From: Clostridia bacterium
Lineage (GTDB): Bacteria > Bacillota > Clostridia > UBA1212 > UBA1255
NCBI GenBank assembly: GCA_017620915.1
Contig: JAFZSK010000098.1
Location: forward strand, 1 to 60,056
DNA length: 60,056 bases
Direction of reading: 5' to 3'
This document shows positions 26,623 to 34,915 of this stretch, piece by piece. The position numbers were made by a program, and so were the translations under genes. The notes beneath the pieces were generated by a model that was not told where the DNA came from, did no database searches, and was given only the letters and a program-made list of their open reading frames with translations. Numbering within the stretch: the stretch's first letter is position 1; each line of letters begins with the position of its first letter.

Positions 26623-28410
26623 ATGAAAGTAATTTACAACGACGGCCGCGTTGCCGAACTGAATGACGCGGAAGAAGAACTGCACGTGCTCCGGCACACC
26701 GCGGCGCACATCATGGCGCAGGCGATCAAACGGCTCTACCCCGCCGCGGACTTTGCGTACGGCCCGGCCAATGAAAGAGGGTTTTATTACGACGTTGACT
26801 TCGGCGACGCCAAGATCTCCGACGAAGACCTGCCACGCATCGAAGACGAGATGCGCAAGATCATCAAAGAGAATCTGCCCATAAAGCCGTTCGTGCTGCC
26901 GCGGGCGGAGGCCATTGCCCTCATGCAGGAGCGCGGCGAAAAATACAAAGTCGAGCATATCGGCGACCTGGCGGAAGACGCGGTTATCAGCTTCTATCAG
27001 CAGGGCGAATACATCGACATGTGCGTCGGTCCGCATCTCACCTACACCAAAGGCCTGAAGGCGTTCAAACTGCTCGGTCTGTCCGGCGCGTACTGGAAGA
27101 ACGACAGCAGCAACAAGATGCTCACCCGCATCAAAGGCACCGCGTTCAAATCGCAGCCGGAACTGGAAGATTTCCTCCGCGAGCTGCGTGAAGCCGAGCA
27201 GCGCGACCACCGCCGCATCGGCCGCGAGATGAGCCTGTTCATGAGCGACGACCTGGTGGGCAAAGGCCTGCCGATGTTCCTGCCAAAAGGCTACATCGTA
27301 TGGCAGGAGCTGGAAAACTACATCAAAGAGAAAGAGCGCGCGCTGGGGTATCAGCACGTGTTGACGCCGTGCGTAGGCACCGTGGCCCTTTACCAGACCA
27401 GCGGCCACTGGGATCACTACAAGGCCAACATGTTCCCCGCCATGGAAGTAGAAGGCGAAAGCTTCGTGCTGCGTCCGATGAACTGCCCGCACCACATGAT
27501 GATATACGCGCACAGAGCGCATTCGTACCGGGATCTGCCGATCCGGATCGGCGAGATCGCCCACGACTTCCGCTTCGAATCCAGCGGCACACTGAAGGGC
27601 ATCGAGCGCGGCCGGCATTTCTGCCAGAACGACGCCCACCTGTTCGTGACGCCGGATCAGATCAAGGACGAAGTGAAGAAAGTCGTTGACCTCATTTTCG
27701 ACGTGTACAAAGATTTCGGCATCACGAATTACCGGTGCGTATTGTCCCTGCGCGATCCCGAGGACAAGATCAAATATCACCAGGATGACGAGATGTGGAA
27801 CAAGGCGGAGACCGCGCTGCGCGAAGTGCTGGTGAGCCTGGGCATCGAGTTTACCGAAGAGATAGGCGAGGCCGCGTTCTACGGTCCCAAACTGGACGTC
27901 AACGTCAAACCCGCCGTGGGCGCGGAGATCACGCTGTCCACGTGCCAGCTCGACTTCTGTCTCCCCGCCAAGTTCGACCTGAAGTACACCGACAAAGACG
28001 GCGAGCGCAAGACGCCGGTGGTACTGCACCGGGCGATCCTCGGTTCGCTGGACCGTTTCATGGCGTACATCATCGAAGAGACTAAGGGCAAATTCCCGGT
28101 CTGGCTCGCGCCCACGCAGGTCAAAGTGCTGCGCGTTTCCGAGCGTTTCGCCGAATACAGTGAAAAAGTGTACGAGGCGCTGGAAGCGGCCGGTATCCGG
28201 GCCGAACTGGACGACCGCAACGAAAAGATCGGATATATGATCCGGGAGGCGCAGGTCGTTGACCGCGTGCCGTACATGATCATTATCGGTCAGAAGGAAG
28301 TGGACGAAAACAACATCTCGATCCGCCGGCGCGACAACACCGAAACGATCACGATGACCGTGGACGAATTCATTGAAAAAGTGCTGAACGAGATCCGGAC
28401 CCGCGCATAA
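26623..28410 (+). CDS. thrS: Threonyl-tRNA synthetase lacking the TGS domain
   Basis: Class II synthetase of 595 residues. It begins almost directly with the editing domain (HTAAH as the HxxxH motif, and CVGPH as the CxxxH partner at about residues 133-137), so the usual N-terminal TGS domain of about 60 residues is missing. The catalytic core carries MNCPHHM, with the zinc-binding Cys, RFESSGTLKGIERGRHFCQND and HRAILGSLDRF. The C-terminal anticodon domain starts near residue 495. AAGGAAGAGG precedes the ATG. Expression is controlled by the T-box upstream. Confidence 0.95.
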   Translation: MKVIYNDGRVAELNDAEEELHVLRHTAAHIMAQAIKRLYPAADFAYGPANERGFYYDVDFGDAKISDEDLPRIEDEMRKIIKENLPIKPFVLPRAEAIALMQERGEKYKVEHIGDLAEDAVISFYQQGEYIDMCVGPHLTYTKGLKAFKLLGLSGAYWKNDSSNKMLTRIKGTAFKSQPELEDFLRELREAEQRDHRRIGREMSLFMSDDLVGKGLPMFLPKGYIVWQELENYIKEKERALGYQHVLTPCVGTVALYQTSGHWDHYKANMFPAMEVEGESFVLRPMNCPHHMMIYAHRAHSYRDLPIRIGEIAHDFRFESSGTLKGIERGRHFCQNDAHLFVTPDQIKDEVKKVVDLIFDVYKDFGITNYRCVLSLRDPEDKIKYHQDDEMWNKAETALREVLVSLGIEFTEEIGEAAFYGPKLDVNVKPAVGAEITLSTCQLDFCLPAKFDLKYTDKDGERKTPVVLHRAILGSLDRFMAYIIEETKGKFPVWLAPTQVKVLRVSERFAEYSEKVYEALEAAGIRAELDDRNEKIGYMIREAQVVDRVPYMIIIGQKEVDENNISIRRRDNTETITMTVDEFIEKVLNEIRTRA

Positions 28411-28434
28411 CGCGCCCGCCCGGCCGGCGCACCG

Positions 28435-29670
28435 TCATTCGGTTTTCTCGTTATAAAACGCGTACAATTCCTCCGTCGCCAGAGCCATTTTGGTGACGGA
28501 GAAATTTTTGCCTTCCGGATACACGTACAGCGTGTCCTCCAGCGTATTGAGGTCAACACAGTCGCCGTACTTGCCCAGATACTCGTACTCGATATGCACC
28601 GAATACTGCGTGGCCGCGGCGAGCTTCATCTCATAGTCTTCACCTTCATAGCTGCCTTTTACTGTAAAACCGGACATGTCGTGCGTGAGCACCGCCTTGC
28701 CCAGATCGATGTAGCGCTCCGGATTGGGCAGCGCGGAAACGTGCGCTTCGTACGTGGCGCCGTAAGTGCCCGTGCGGACTTCGCGGCGGACATTGGCCCG
28801 TTCCCACTCGTACCAGTCGGGTATATGCGCAAACTCCGTTTCCCCTTCCGCGGCTTTCAGGGCGCCGTATTCATCCATTGACCACGACTTGCCGCAGGCC
28901 TCGCATTTGAGCGTTGTTCCCGCCGAACTCATGCGGTACTCCGCGCCGCAGTTGGGACATTGATACAGTACTTTATGCAAACCCTTCGCCCTCTTGGGAT
29001 ACGTGATGGCAATTCGCTTCTCCGCCTGCCACGCGTAGTCGTCGTATACGAACTCCGCCTCGATGCGGCGCTGGATCTCCTCCACAGGCAGCGCGTCCAG
29101 TTCTTCCGGTTTCAGCAGGCAGGTCATCGTGGCTTCGGTGCCCTTCACTTTGTGGTCAGGCAGGTTGAAGAACGGCGAATTCACGTGATGGCCGTGGCAG
29201 ATCAGGGTGACAACGGGCACGCGCAGCAGTTTGGCCAGCTTGCCCACCGATTCGGGCAATACCGCGGTAGTGCCGCACAGCGAATACCGCGCCTCCGGAT
29301 ACACGGCGGCAATATCCCCCCGCTCGGTAACCAGCTTCAACTGCCGCACCAGCGTCGTATCTCTCGTGAATTTGCGCTTGCAGATACAGCCGATAAACCG
29401 CAGCAGCCCTTCGCGTTTCAGGAAGCCGTCTATCGCCACCACGAAGTTCACCCGGTGGCCCCGCGTAGCTTTCAGCGCCACGGAAAAATCCATGAACGCA
29501 TTGTGGTTGCACAGCAGCAGATACGGCGGTTTGACGCCCTTCATCCCGACTTTCGTCAATTTGTTTTTATGGCTGATAAGCGTGGGCAGCGTCAGCAGCC
29601 GCATTAACAGGCCCAGGTGCATGCGCTGCGCGGGCTTTTTCATGTCGAAGCGTTTAATGTTGTCCAGCAA
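28435..29670 (-). CDS. PlsC-type acyltransferase with zinc ribbon
   Basis: A protein of 411 residues. The N-terminal acyltransferase domain has NHNAFMDF (H-x4-D) and YPEARYS in the FPEGTRS position. At about residues 238-268 a zinc ribbon CPNCG...CEACG is present, followed by a C-terminal domain ending ATEELYAFYNEKTE that resembles the end of the VTT-PlsC protein at 8510-10435 (NDNELYYFYP). The start is TTG at 29670 with GGGGAAG 6 nt upstream. It is the last gene of the FolT-like/CARF operon, 39 bp after the CARF gene. It likely acylates a glycerolipid; the role of the zinc ribbon is unknown. Confidence 0.75.
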   Translation of the reverse strand: MLDNIKRFDMKKPAQRMHLGLLMRLLTLPTLISHKNKLTKVGMKGVKPPYLLLCNHNAFMDFSVALKATRGHRVNFVVAIDGFLKREGLLRFIGCICKRKFTRDTTLVRQLKLVTERGDIAAVYPEARYSLCGTTAVLPESVGKLAKLLRVPVVTLICHGHHVNSPFFNLPDHKVKGTEATMTCLLKPEELDALPVEEIQRRIEAEFVYDDYAWQAEKRIAITYPKRAKGLHKVLYQCPNCGAEYRMSSAGTTLKCEACGKSWSMDEYGALKAAEGETEFAHIPDWYEWERANVRREVRTGTYGATYEAHVSALPNPERYIDLGKAVLTHDMSGFTVKGSYEGEDYEMKLAAATQYSVHIEYEYLGKYGDCVDLNTLEDTLYVYPEGKNFSVTKMALATEELYAFYNEKTE

Positions 29671-29709
29671 GGTGTTCTTCCCCTTTTCGATTTGAATTAT
29701 AAGTTTGAT

Positions 29710-30939
29710 TCAGGCTCCGGCAGTTGTGTTGCCGGTAATTGCGGCGAACACTTTTCGTATTGCCGCGCGGAATTCGGTGAGTGTGAGGTCCTGTACGTTG
29801 TCCACCAGCGCCACATGCATCTCTCTGGCCCGCTCGCGCACGGGCTCAGGCGTCTCCTTGGAGGAAACGATCATTGCCACCGCGTATTTTCCGCCGAAAT
29901 GATCCGTCATGGTGCGGATCTCGTACAGGAACTCCTTGGTCACCGCCGTGTTTTTGCAGCTGATGAACACCGGTATGATGCCGTACATCAGCGTCACATC
30001 CAGCTCGTTGACCGGATCCGCGGGCTTGCCGGTGACGACGCCGTCGTAATCCAGCAACACTTCCGTATGGCATTCGCGGAACAGTCCCGTATCGGCGGCA
30101 GCCAGTGCCGTATACATCTCCAGCACCGTGCCCGCCATCAAATACAGCTCACGGGTGTGCGCCTTGGCGGACAATACATATCTAAGCTCACTGCCCTCGA
30201 TCCGGTAGCGCTCCACAAACCCGCGCTTTGAGAGGCGCTGCATTACGCGTTCGGAGATCACGGCGTCGTCGCTCTTCGAAAACCGCCGGCTGATTTCGCC
30301 GTTTTCGTCCGGCAGCGTACCTTCGACATAGGAGATCGAACAGAACCGGTTCCATTCCGTCGGCATATCCCGCAGCGCGTGCCAGAGCAGGATGATCTCC
30401 TTGCGCAATGCTTCCGGCGAGGTGCCCGATTCGGCGCTGCCCTCTTCCAGCATTTTGCCGCCGTTCAGCGTGATGATATCTTCGAATGTAAATGGCGCCG
30501 GTTTGTCGCCCGCATCGGGGAACCGGCCGAAATGGAGATCTTCGCGGCGGGTTGGAATACTGCAGCTGTGCACCGAGAATGACAACGGCTCACCGGCGGC
30601 GTTTGCGTCTGTTGCGGAGCGTTCTTTAATAAGCATTCCCGCGGCGGCAATAAACAGTTCGTCTCCGCCGGTAAGATCAATGCAGTAATGCGCATCCCAG
30701 CGCAGCAGCGCGCACAAAGTGCTGTGCGCTGCGTCAACACTGCGCTCCTTCACTTCCCAAAAATCCGTTTCGATGCCCCGCCGGCGCCGGATCACCGATT
30801 GCATCAGGCTGCGCCGCCGGCTGTCCGGACCGCTCTCGCTGAAGCACATGAAGACTACCCGGTCGTACTCCCGGAGCGAGAGCGAGATCAGGTTTTCGGA
30901 CATATCCTCATCGTACAGTTCAACAAGTACTTTTTTCAT
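29710..30939 (-). CDS. CARF / DUF1887 (Card1-like) protein
   Basis: A protein of 409 residues. Residues 1-110 form a CARF-like Rossmann domain (MKKVLVELYDED, then DLTGGDELFIAAAG, equivalent to the TGGT loop). A winged-helix-like middle (about 215-270) follows. The C-terminus resembles the PD-(D/E)XK nuclease of the Card1/Can2 group: NELDVTL with Asp314, FISCKN with Lys329 and Ser327 where a Glu is canonical, then TKEFLYEIRTMTDHFGGKYA. Family members are cyclic-oligoadenylate-activated nucleases of type III CRISPR systems, but no cas gene or array is present here. ATG 30939 has AGGGG upstream and lies 14 bp after the FolT-like gene. Confidence 0.75.
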   Translation of the reverse strand: MKKVLVELYDEDMSENLISLSLREYDRVVFMCFSESGPDSRRRSLMQSVIRRRRGIETDFWEVKERSVDAAHSTLCALLRWDAHYCIDLTGGDELFIAAAGMLIKERSATDANAAGEPLSFSVHSCSIPTRREDLHFGRFPDAGDKPAPFTFEDIITLNGGKMLEEGSAESGTSPEALRKEIILLWHALRDMPTEWNRFCSISYVEGTLPDENGEISRRFSKSDDAVISERVMQRLSKRGFVERYRIEGSELRYVLSAKAHTRELYLMAGTVLEMYTALAAADTGLFRECHTEVLLDYDGVVTGKPADPVNELDVTLMYGIIPVFISCKNTAVTKEFLYEIRTMTDHFGGKYAVAMIVSSKETPEPVRERAREMHVALVDNVQDLTLTEFRAAIRKVFAAITGNTTAGA

Positions 30940-30953
30940 ATTGTCCCCTGCGT

Positions 30954-31991
30954 TCAGATATACCTGCGCTGCCGGAACAGTTTCTCCAGCGCGCGGTATA
31001 TTGCCGCCGCAATGTACGCCTGCAGCGTGCAGACGATGATCTCCTCCGCCAGCCGCGGCAGCCAGTATATCAGGAACGGCGCTTTGATGCCGTACAGTTC
31101 GATCAGGATCTTGGAGTTCACCGTGGTGACAATGAGCCCCGAGATCAGCATGCACATCAATATGCGCACGAAAATATCGTCCGAAGCCGCTGTTTTTCCT
31201 TTCTTTTTCCGGCAGAGATCCAGCAGCGCGTCAATTCCGATACCGGCCAGTCCCAGCAGCCCTACCAGCGCGGTCCCGAAGACGGACAAATTTGCGTAGG
31301 TTGCGAAGTTCTTCTGATACGATTTTGCGCCTTTCGTAGATGTCAGCATGCCCACGAACCGCGTAGGCGCCCCGACCTCTCTGGCATCGAGCTTTGCCAC
31401 CATCTCGTCCTTCACCGGAATGTCTTCGGTGTGCGCGATCATACCGTGGATGATACCGTCCCGGTTCAGCGAGATCACCACCGAACTGCCGAACGCCAGA
31501 AACGCGCACATTATCACGGCAAGGGCAATTTTCACGCCTTTCCCGAACTTTTTACCCGTCTTTTTGAGCAGCAGCCAAAGCAATCCTTTCAGGAATCCGC
31601 CTATGAACGCCATCAGCGTGAACAGAAAATTATAGTCGCCCGAAGGCTTCATAAAGAAGCCCAGAAGGTCCGTGAGCGCCGAAGTGATGCCGCCGTACAG
31701 CGGTCCGAACAGTATTGCCGGGAACACCGTAAATATTCCCGCAAAGCCGAAGCGCAGCCCGTTGGAGCCCATCAGCGGCAGCGTGATGGAAAAGTATTTA
31801 AGCGCCAGCGCGAACGCCAGCATCATGGCGGTGATCACCATTTTTTCGGTACGCTTTCCCACGTCGTCGCGCCGTTCTTTGCTTTGAGCATCGGGATTCT
31901 TTCTGAGCAGCCGGAGCTGCATCAGCAGATTGATAAAGACGCACAGCAGCAGTGCGTCGAAGATAAACACAGACAGGATAAGCAGGTTCAC
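30954..31991 (-). CDS. ECF transporter S-component, FolT-like
   Basis: A membrane protein of 345 residues. After an extra N-terminal helix and charged linker, the ECF S-component core appears: EKMVITAMMLAFALALKYFSI, then NGLRFGFAGIFTVFPAILFGPLYGGITSALTDLLGFFMKPSGDY, matching folate-type S-components. A long insertion of about 50 residues and two or more further helices make it larger than the usual 170-200 residues. It should bind a vitamin outside and dock with an EcfAA'T module encoded elsewhere. The start is GTG at 31991 with GGAGAG 8 nt upstream. That site is buried in the leader structure. The ligand is unproven. Confidence 0.65.
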   Translation of the reverse strand: MNLLILSVFIFDALLLCVFINLLMQLRLLRKNPDAQSKERRDDVGKRTEKMVITAMMLAFALALKYFSITLPLMGSNGLRFGFAGIFTVFPAILFGPLYGGITSALTDLLGFFMKPSGDYNFLFTLMAFIGGFLKGLLWLLLKKTGKKFGKGVKIALAVIMCAFLAFGSSVVISLNRDGIIHGMIAHTEDIPVKDEMVAKLDAREVGAPTRFVGMLTSTKGAKSYQKNFATYANLSVFGTALVGLLGLAGIGIDALLDLCRKKKGKTAASDDIFVRILMCMLISGLIVTTVNSKILIELYGIKAPFLIYWLPRLAEEIIVCTLQAYIAAAIYRALEKLFRQRRYI

Positions 31992-32164
31992 GAAACATCT
32001 CTCCGAAAGTGTATTTCGTCAAGAGAGCGTCTGCGGCGCCGGCCGGGACAACGGCCGATCGCAGGTATGCAGCGGATGAGGCGGGGCAACGGAGATCAAC
32101 TCCGCCCGGGGACTCTACTCCCATTCCCCCGGACCCAAAGAGCAGTCCCGCCTGCTCTGGTAAC
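31992..32164 (-). promoter_or_regulatory. Structured 5' leader, candidate riboswitch, of the FolT-like gene
   Basis: About 170 nt between the predicted transcription start and the GTG start. On the minus strand, in order: hairpin AGAGCAG/CTGCTCT; CCGGGGGA/TCCCCGG around ATGGGAGTAGAG; CGGAG/CTCCG; GGCCG/CGGCC; and finally CTCTC pairing with GGAGAG, the ribosome-binding site. This suggests translational control by hiding the ribosome-binding site. I could not match it to the TPP, FMN, THF, preQ1, cobalamin or other classes that I know. Confidence 0.55.
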
Positions 32165-32170
32165 ACGTTA

Positions 32171-32199
32171 ATGATACATCAGCCCGGAGTATTTGTCAA
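32171..32199 (-). promoter_or_regulatory. Sigma-A promoter of the FolT-like/CARF/PlsC operon
   Basis: Minus strand: perfect TTGACA (32199-32194), 17-bp spacer, TATCAT (32176-32171). The transcript would start near 32164, right at the first leader hairpin. Confidence 0.7.
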
Positions 32200-32759
32200 C
32201 GAATTGAATGGCTCTGATCATGATTTCGCAGAAATTCTGGCCGCGCGGCCGACAGCGCTCGCCCTGCTTTACCTGGCCGCTCGTTTTTTCGTTGTGACCA
32301 CCTCATTTTCATTTTTTTGGCCATATTTGGTATAAACAGACTTAACTCGCGTAGTTTAATACCAGTTTTCCCTTGCTCTCGCTCATTTTTAAAAACGCGA
32401 ATTTCAAAAAATGGTATAAAAAATATTGACTTAGATAAAATCAATCCTATCTTTCGGAACGCTCGTGGTATATAAAAATGAATCTAAACCCATTTAATAC
32501 TAATCGCTCAGGATTCGATAGAGCCGGCAATCGCGAGAAGGCGCCCAATCTGGTATAAAATGATTATAAAAATATAGTTTTATCCGAAGGAGCAATAAAA
32601 CAAGGTATGCAAATTGTCCGCGAAGGCGCCCGGCAAGGTATAAAAGAACAAGAAACGAAGATTTTTGTCCTAACCCGCCTGTTAAACGACCGGGCACCGT
32701 CGGTCGCGCGGCTTGACTAGACCACGAAATCGGGAGCAGAGCCCAGAAAAGATATAATC
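32200..32759. other. Gene-free AT-rich spacer with GGTATAAAA repeats
   Basis: No convincing gene. GGTATAAA recurs at about 32328, 32412, 32551 and 32637, with partial copies (GGTATATAAAA near 32467, GGTATGCAAA near 32604) and one inverse (TTTAATACC near 32356). An extended unit, CGCGA(GA)AGGCGCCC then a CAA-containing gap then GGTATAAAA, occurs twice (about 32532-32560 and 32619-32645). Purpose unknown. Confidence 0.5.
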
Positions 32760-32788
32760 TTGCCCGCGCGCGCGTATTGTGCTATAAT
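32760..32788 (+). promoter_or_regulatory. Promoter of the GalM-dehydrogenase gene
   Basis: TTGCCC (32760-32765), 17-bp spacer, perfect TATAAT (32783-32788). Confidence 0.65.
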
Positions 32789-32847
32789 AAAAATTGGAGG
32801 TTTGGGTGCGCCGGGCGCCCGGACCAAACGCGGCTGGAGATGAAGAC

Positions 32848-34851
32848 ATGCTGACCAAAAGAGTATTTGATTATACCAAAGACGGCAAGACCGTAAACTG
32901 TTTCCGCATCACCAACAAGGGCGGCGCGTACGTTGACGTCCTCGACTACGGCGGGATCATACGGTCGCTGTGCGTGCCGGACCGGAACGGGAATCTGGTG
33001 GATGTTGTCATCGGCTTTGACCGCCTCTCCCCGTACCTCAAAAACCGCGACGCGTATTTCGGCGCGTTCGTGGGCCGGTTCGCCAACCGGATACAGGGCG
33101 GCTGCTTCACGCTGGACGGCATCAGTTATTCTCTCGAACACAACGACGGCGACAACCATCTTCACGGCGGCACCGGCAGCCTGAGCGAACGGCTGGCGAT
33201 CGTCACCGAAGAAACGGACAATTCCGTCACGCTCACCTGGGACTCCCCCGACCTGGATCAGGGCTACCCCGGCCATCTCACCGTCAATGTCGAATATGTG
33301 TTTGACGACAAAAACGCGCTCTCTATAAACTATACCGCGGTCTCGGACAAAGACACTCCCTTCAGCCCCACGAACCACTCATACTTCAATATGAACGGTC
33401 CGTCCCGCAGCTACATAGGGGACAACGAAATAAAGGTCTACGCGGATAAATACCTGCCCGTTGACGCCGCGTGCATCCCGACCGGCGAGCCCGCCACCGT
33501 TAAAGGCGCGCTGGACTTGCGCCGCTGGACCAAACTGGCCAACGCGCTGAAAAAAGAAGAGACCGACGCCAACCTGATCGCGGGCAGCGGCATTGACCAC
33601 AATTTCCTGGTGAAAGGCTACGACGGCGAGACCCTCAACCGCGCGTGCGAATTGTACGGCCCCGAGACCGGCATCCGCCTCAGCGTGCTGACCGACCTGC
33701 CCGGTCTGCAGGTGTACTCGGGCAATTACATCAAAGACGGTCTAAAAGGCAAACTCGGCCAGATCTACAACCGCCGCTGCGCGGTATGCCTGGAGACGCA
33801 GTACTACCCCGATTCGCCGAATCACGACAATTGGCCGTCACCGATCCTGAAAGCGGGCAAGCAGGCCGAATACACCACCGTATTTGCCTTCGACGTTCCG
33901 CTGAAGGCCGTGGTACTGGACGGATATACTACCAACCCGGGCGACATCTCCTGGGAGCCGCTGTACAAAGTCTGCCGTATGGATATTTACGACCGCACCG
34001 CTCCGAAGGACGTGCTGCGGCGCTGCGCCGGTGCGGAGGCGGTGTTTACGAATAAAACGGTATTGACCGCGGAAATGATAGAGCAGCTCGATTCGCTCAG
34101 GTATGTGGGGCTGCTGTCCACCGGCGCCAACGTCGTTGACCTCGACGCGCTCCGGAGCGCGGGCGTTGCCCTCGCCAACGTGCCGGGTTACAGCACGGAA
34201 GACGTGGCGCAGCTTACGTTCGCGCTGATACTGGAACTGTGCGAAAAAGTCGGCCTGCATTCCGACGCGGTGCACAACGGCGAATGGACCGACTGCGATG
34301 ACTTCTGCTTTACCAAAGCGCCGATCAGCGAACTGGCGGGCCGCACACTGGGCATCGTGGGCTACGGCGCCATCGGCAGCCGCGTGTGCGAGATCGCGCA
34401 GGCGTTCCGTATGAAAGTTCTGGTCAATTCCCGCTCTGAAAAACGGCTCCCCGAGGGCGTGCGCGCCGTGGACAAAAAAGAGCTTCTGAAGAAATCCGAC
34501 ATCGTCACGCTGCACGCACCGCTTACGGAAGAGACACGTAGTTTTATTGACGACGACGCGCTGGCGCTGATGAAGCCGGGGGCAATACTGATCAATACTG
34601 CGCGAGGCCCGCTGCTGGATGAAGCGGCAGTTGCCCGCGCACTGAACAGCGGCCGGCTGGGAGGCTGCGGCGTGGATGTGTTGTCCACGGAACCGCCCGC
34701 GGAAGACAACCCCATGCTCACCGCCAAAAACTGCGTGATCACGCCCCACATCGCGTGGGCGGCGCAGGCGGCGCGCATCCGGCTGATCGAAGCAGTGGCC
34801 AAAAACGCGGCGGCATTCAAAGCCGGACGCCGGCTGAACCGGCTGGACTGA
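32848..34851 (+). CDS. Fusion of aldose 1-epimerase and D-2-hydroxyacid dehydrogenase
   Basis: A single uninterrupted frame of 667 residues. Residues 1-350 are a GalM mutarotase: VDVLDYGGIIRSL, NRIQGGCF, the PTNHSYFNM catalytic-His segment and VCLETQYYPDSPNH with the catalytic Glu. At residue 353 the sequence switches directly to KAVVLDGYTTNPGDISWEPL, the usual N-terminus of glycerate or hydroxypyruvate reductase-like dehydrogenases. NAD-binding GIVGYGAIGSR and the Arg-Glu-His triad (NTARG, STEPP, TPHIAW) follow. No linker separates them. ATG 32848 has GGAGATGA upstream. Neither partner is truncated. A murG gene follows 64 bp later. Confidence 0.88.
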   Translation: MLTKRVFDYTKDGKTVNCFRITNKGGAYVDVLDYGGIIRSLCVPDRNGNLVDVVIGFDRLSPYLKNRDAYFGAFVGRFANRIQGGCFTLDGISYSLEHNDGDNHLHGGTGSLSERLAIVTEETDNSVTLTWDSPDLDQGYPGHLTVNVEYVFDDKNALSINYTAVSDKDTPFSPTNHSYFNMNGPSRSYIGDNEIKVYADKYLPVDAACIPTGEPATVKGALDLRRWTKLANALKKEETDANLIAGSGIDHNFLVKGYDGETLNRACELYGPETGIRLSVLTDLPGLQVYSGNYIKDGLKGKLGQIYNRRCAVCLETQYYPDSPNHDNWPSPILKAGKQAEYTTVFAFDVPLKAVVLDGYTTNPGDISWEPLYKVCRMDIYDRTAPKDVLRRCAGAEAVFTNKTVLTAEMIEQLDSLRYVGLLSTGANVVDLDALRSAGVALANVPGYSTEDVAQLTFALILELCEKVGLHSDAVHNGEWTDCDDFCFTKAPISELAGRTLGIVGYGAIGSRVCEIAQAFRMKVLVNSRSEKRLPEGVRAVDKKELLKKSDIVTLHAPLTEETRSFIDDDALALMKPGAILINTARGPLLDEAAVARALNSGRLGGCGVDVLSTEPPAEDNPMLTAKNCVITPHIAWAAQAARIRLIEAVAKNAAAFKAGRRLNRLD

Positions 34852-34915
34852 CGGTCCCGCTGACCGAAACCGAATGAAGACAGACAGAAGACAATAATAA
34901 AAGGACATTAACGAA

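Noticed and set aside
29710-30939. Possible CRISPR-Cas locus, prompted by the CARF-like protein
   Set aside because: No repeat-spacer array and no cas1, cas2, cas10 or csm/cmr-like gene is visible in the window. The only tandem repeats are heptamers and protein-coding stalk repeats.
31992-32164. Tetrahydrofolate riboswitch call for the FolT-like leader
   Set aside because: Only a short GGGAGTAGAG-like run resembles the THF aptamer start; the expected closing segment and junction sequences are not found. It is kept as an unassigned structured leader.
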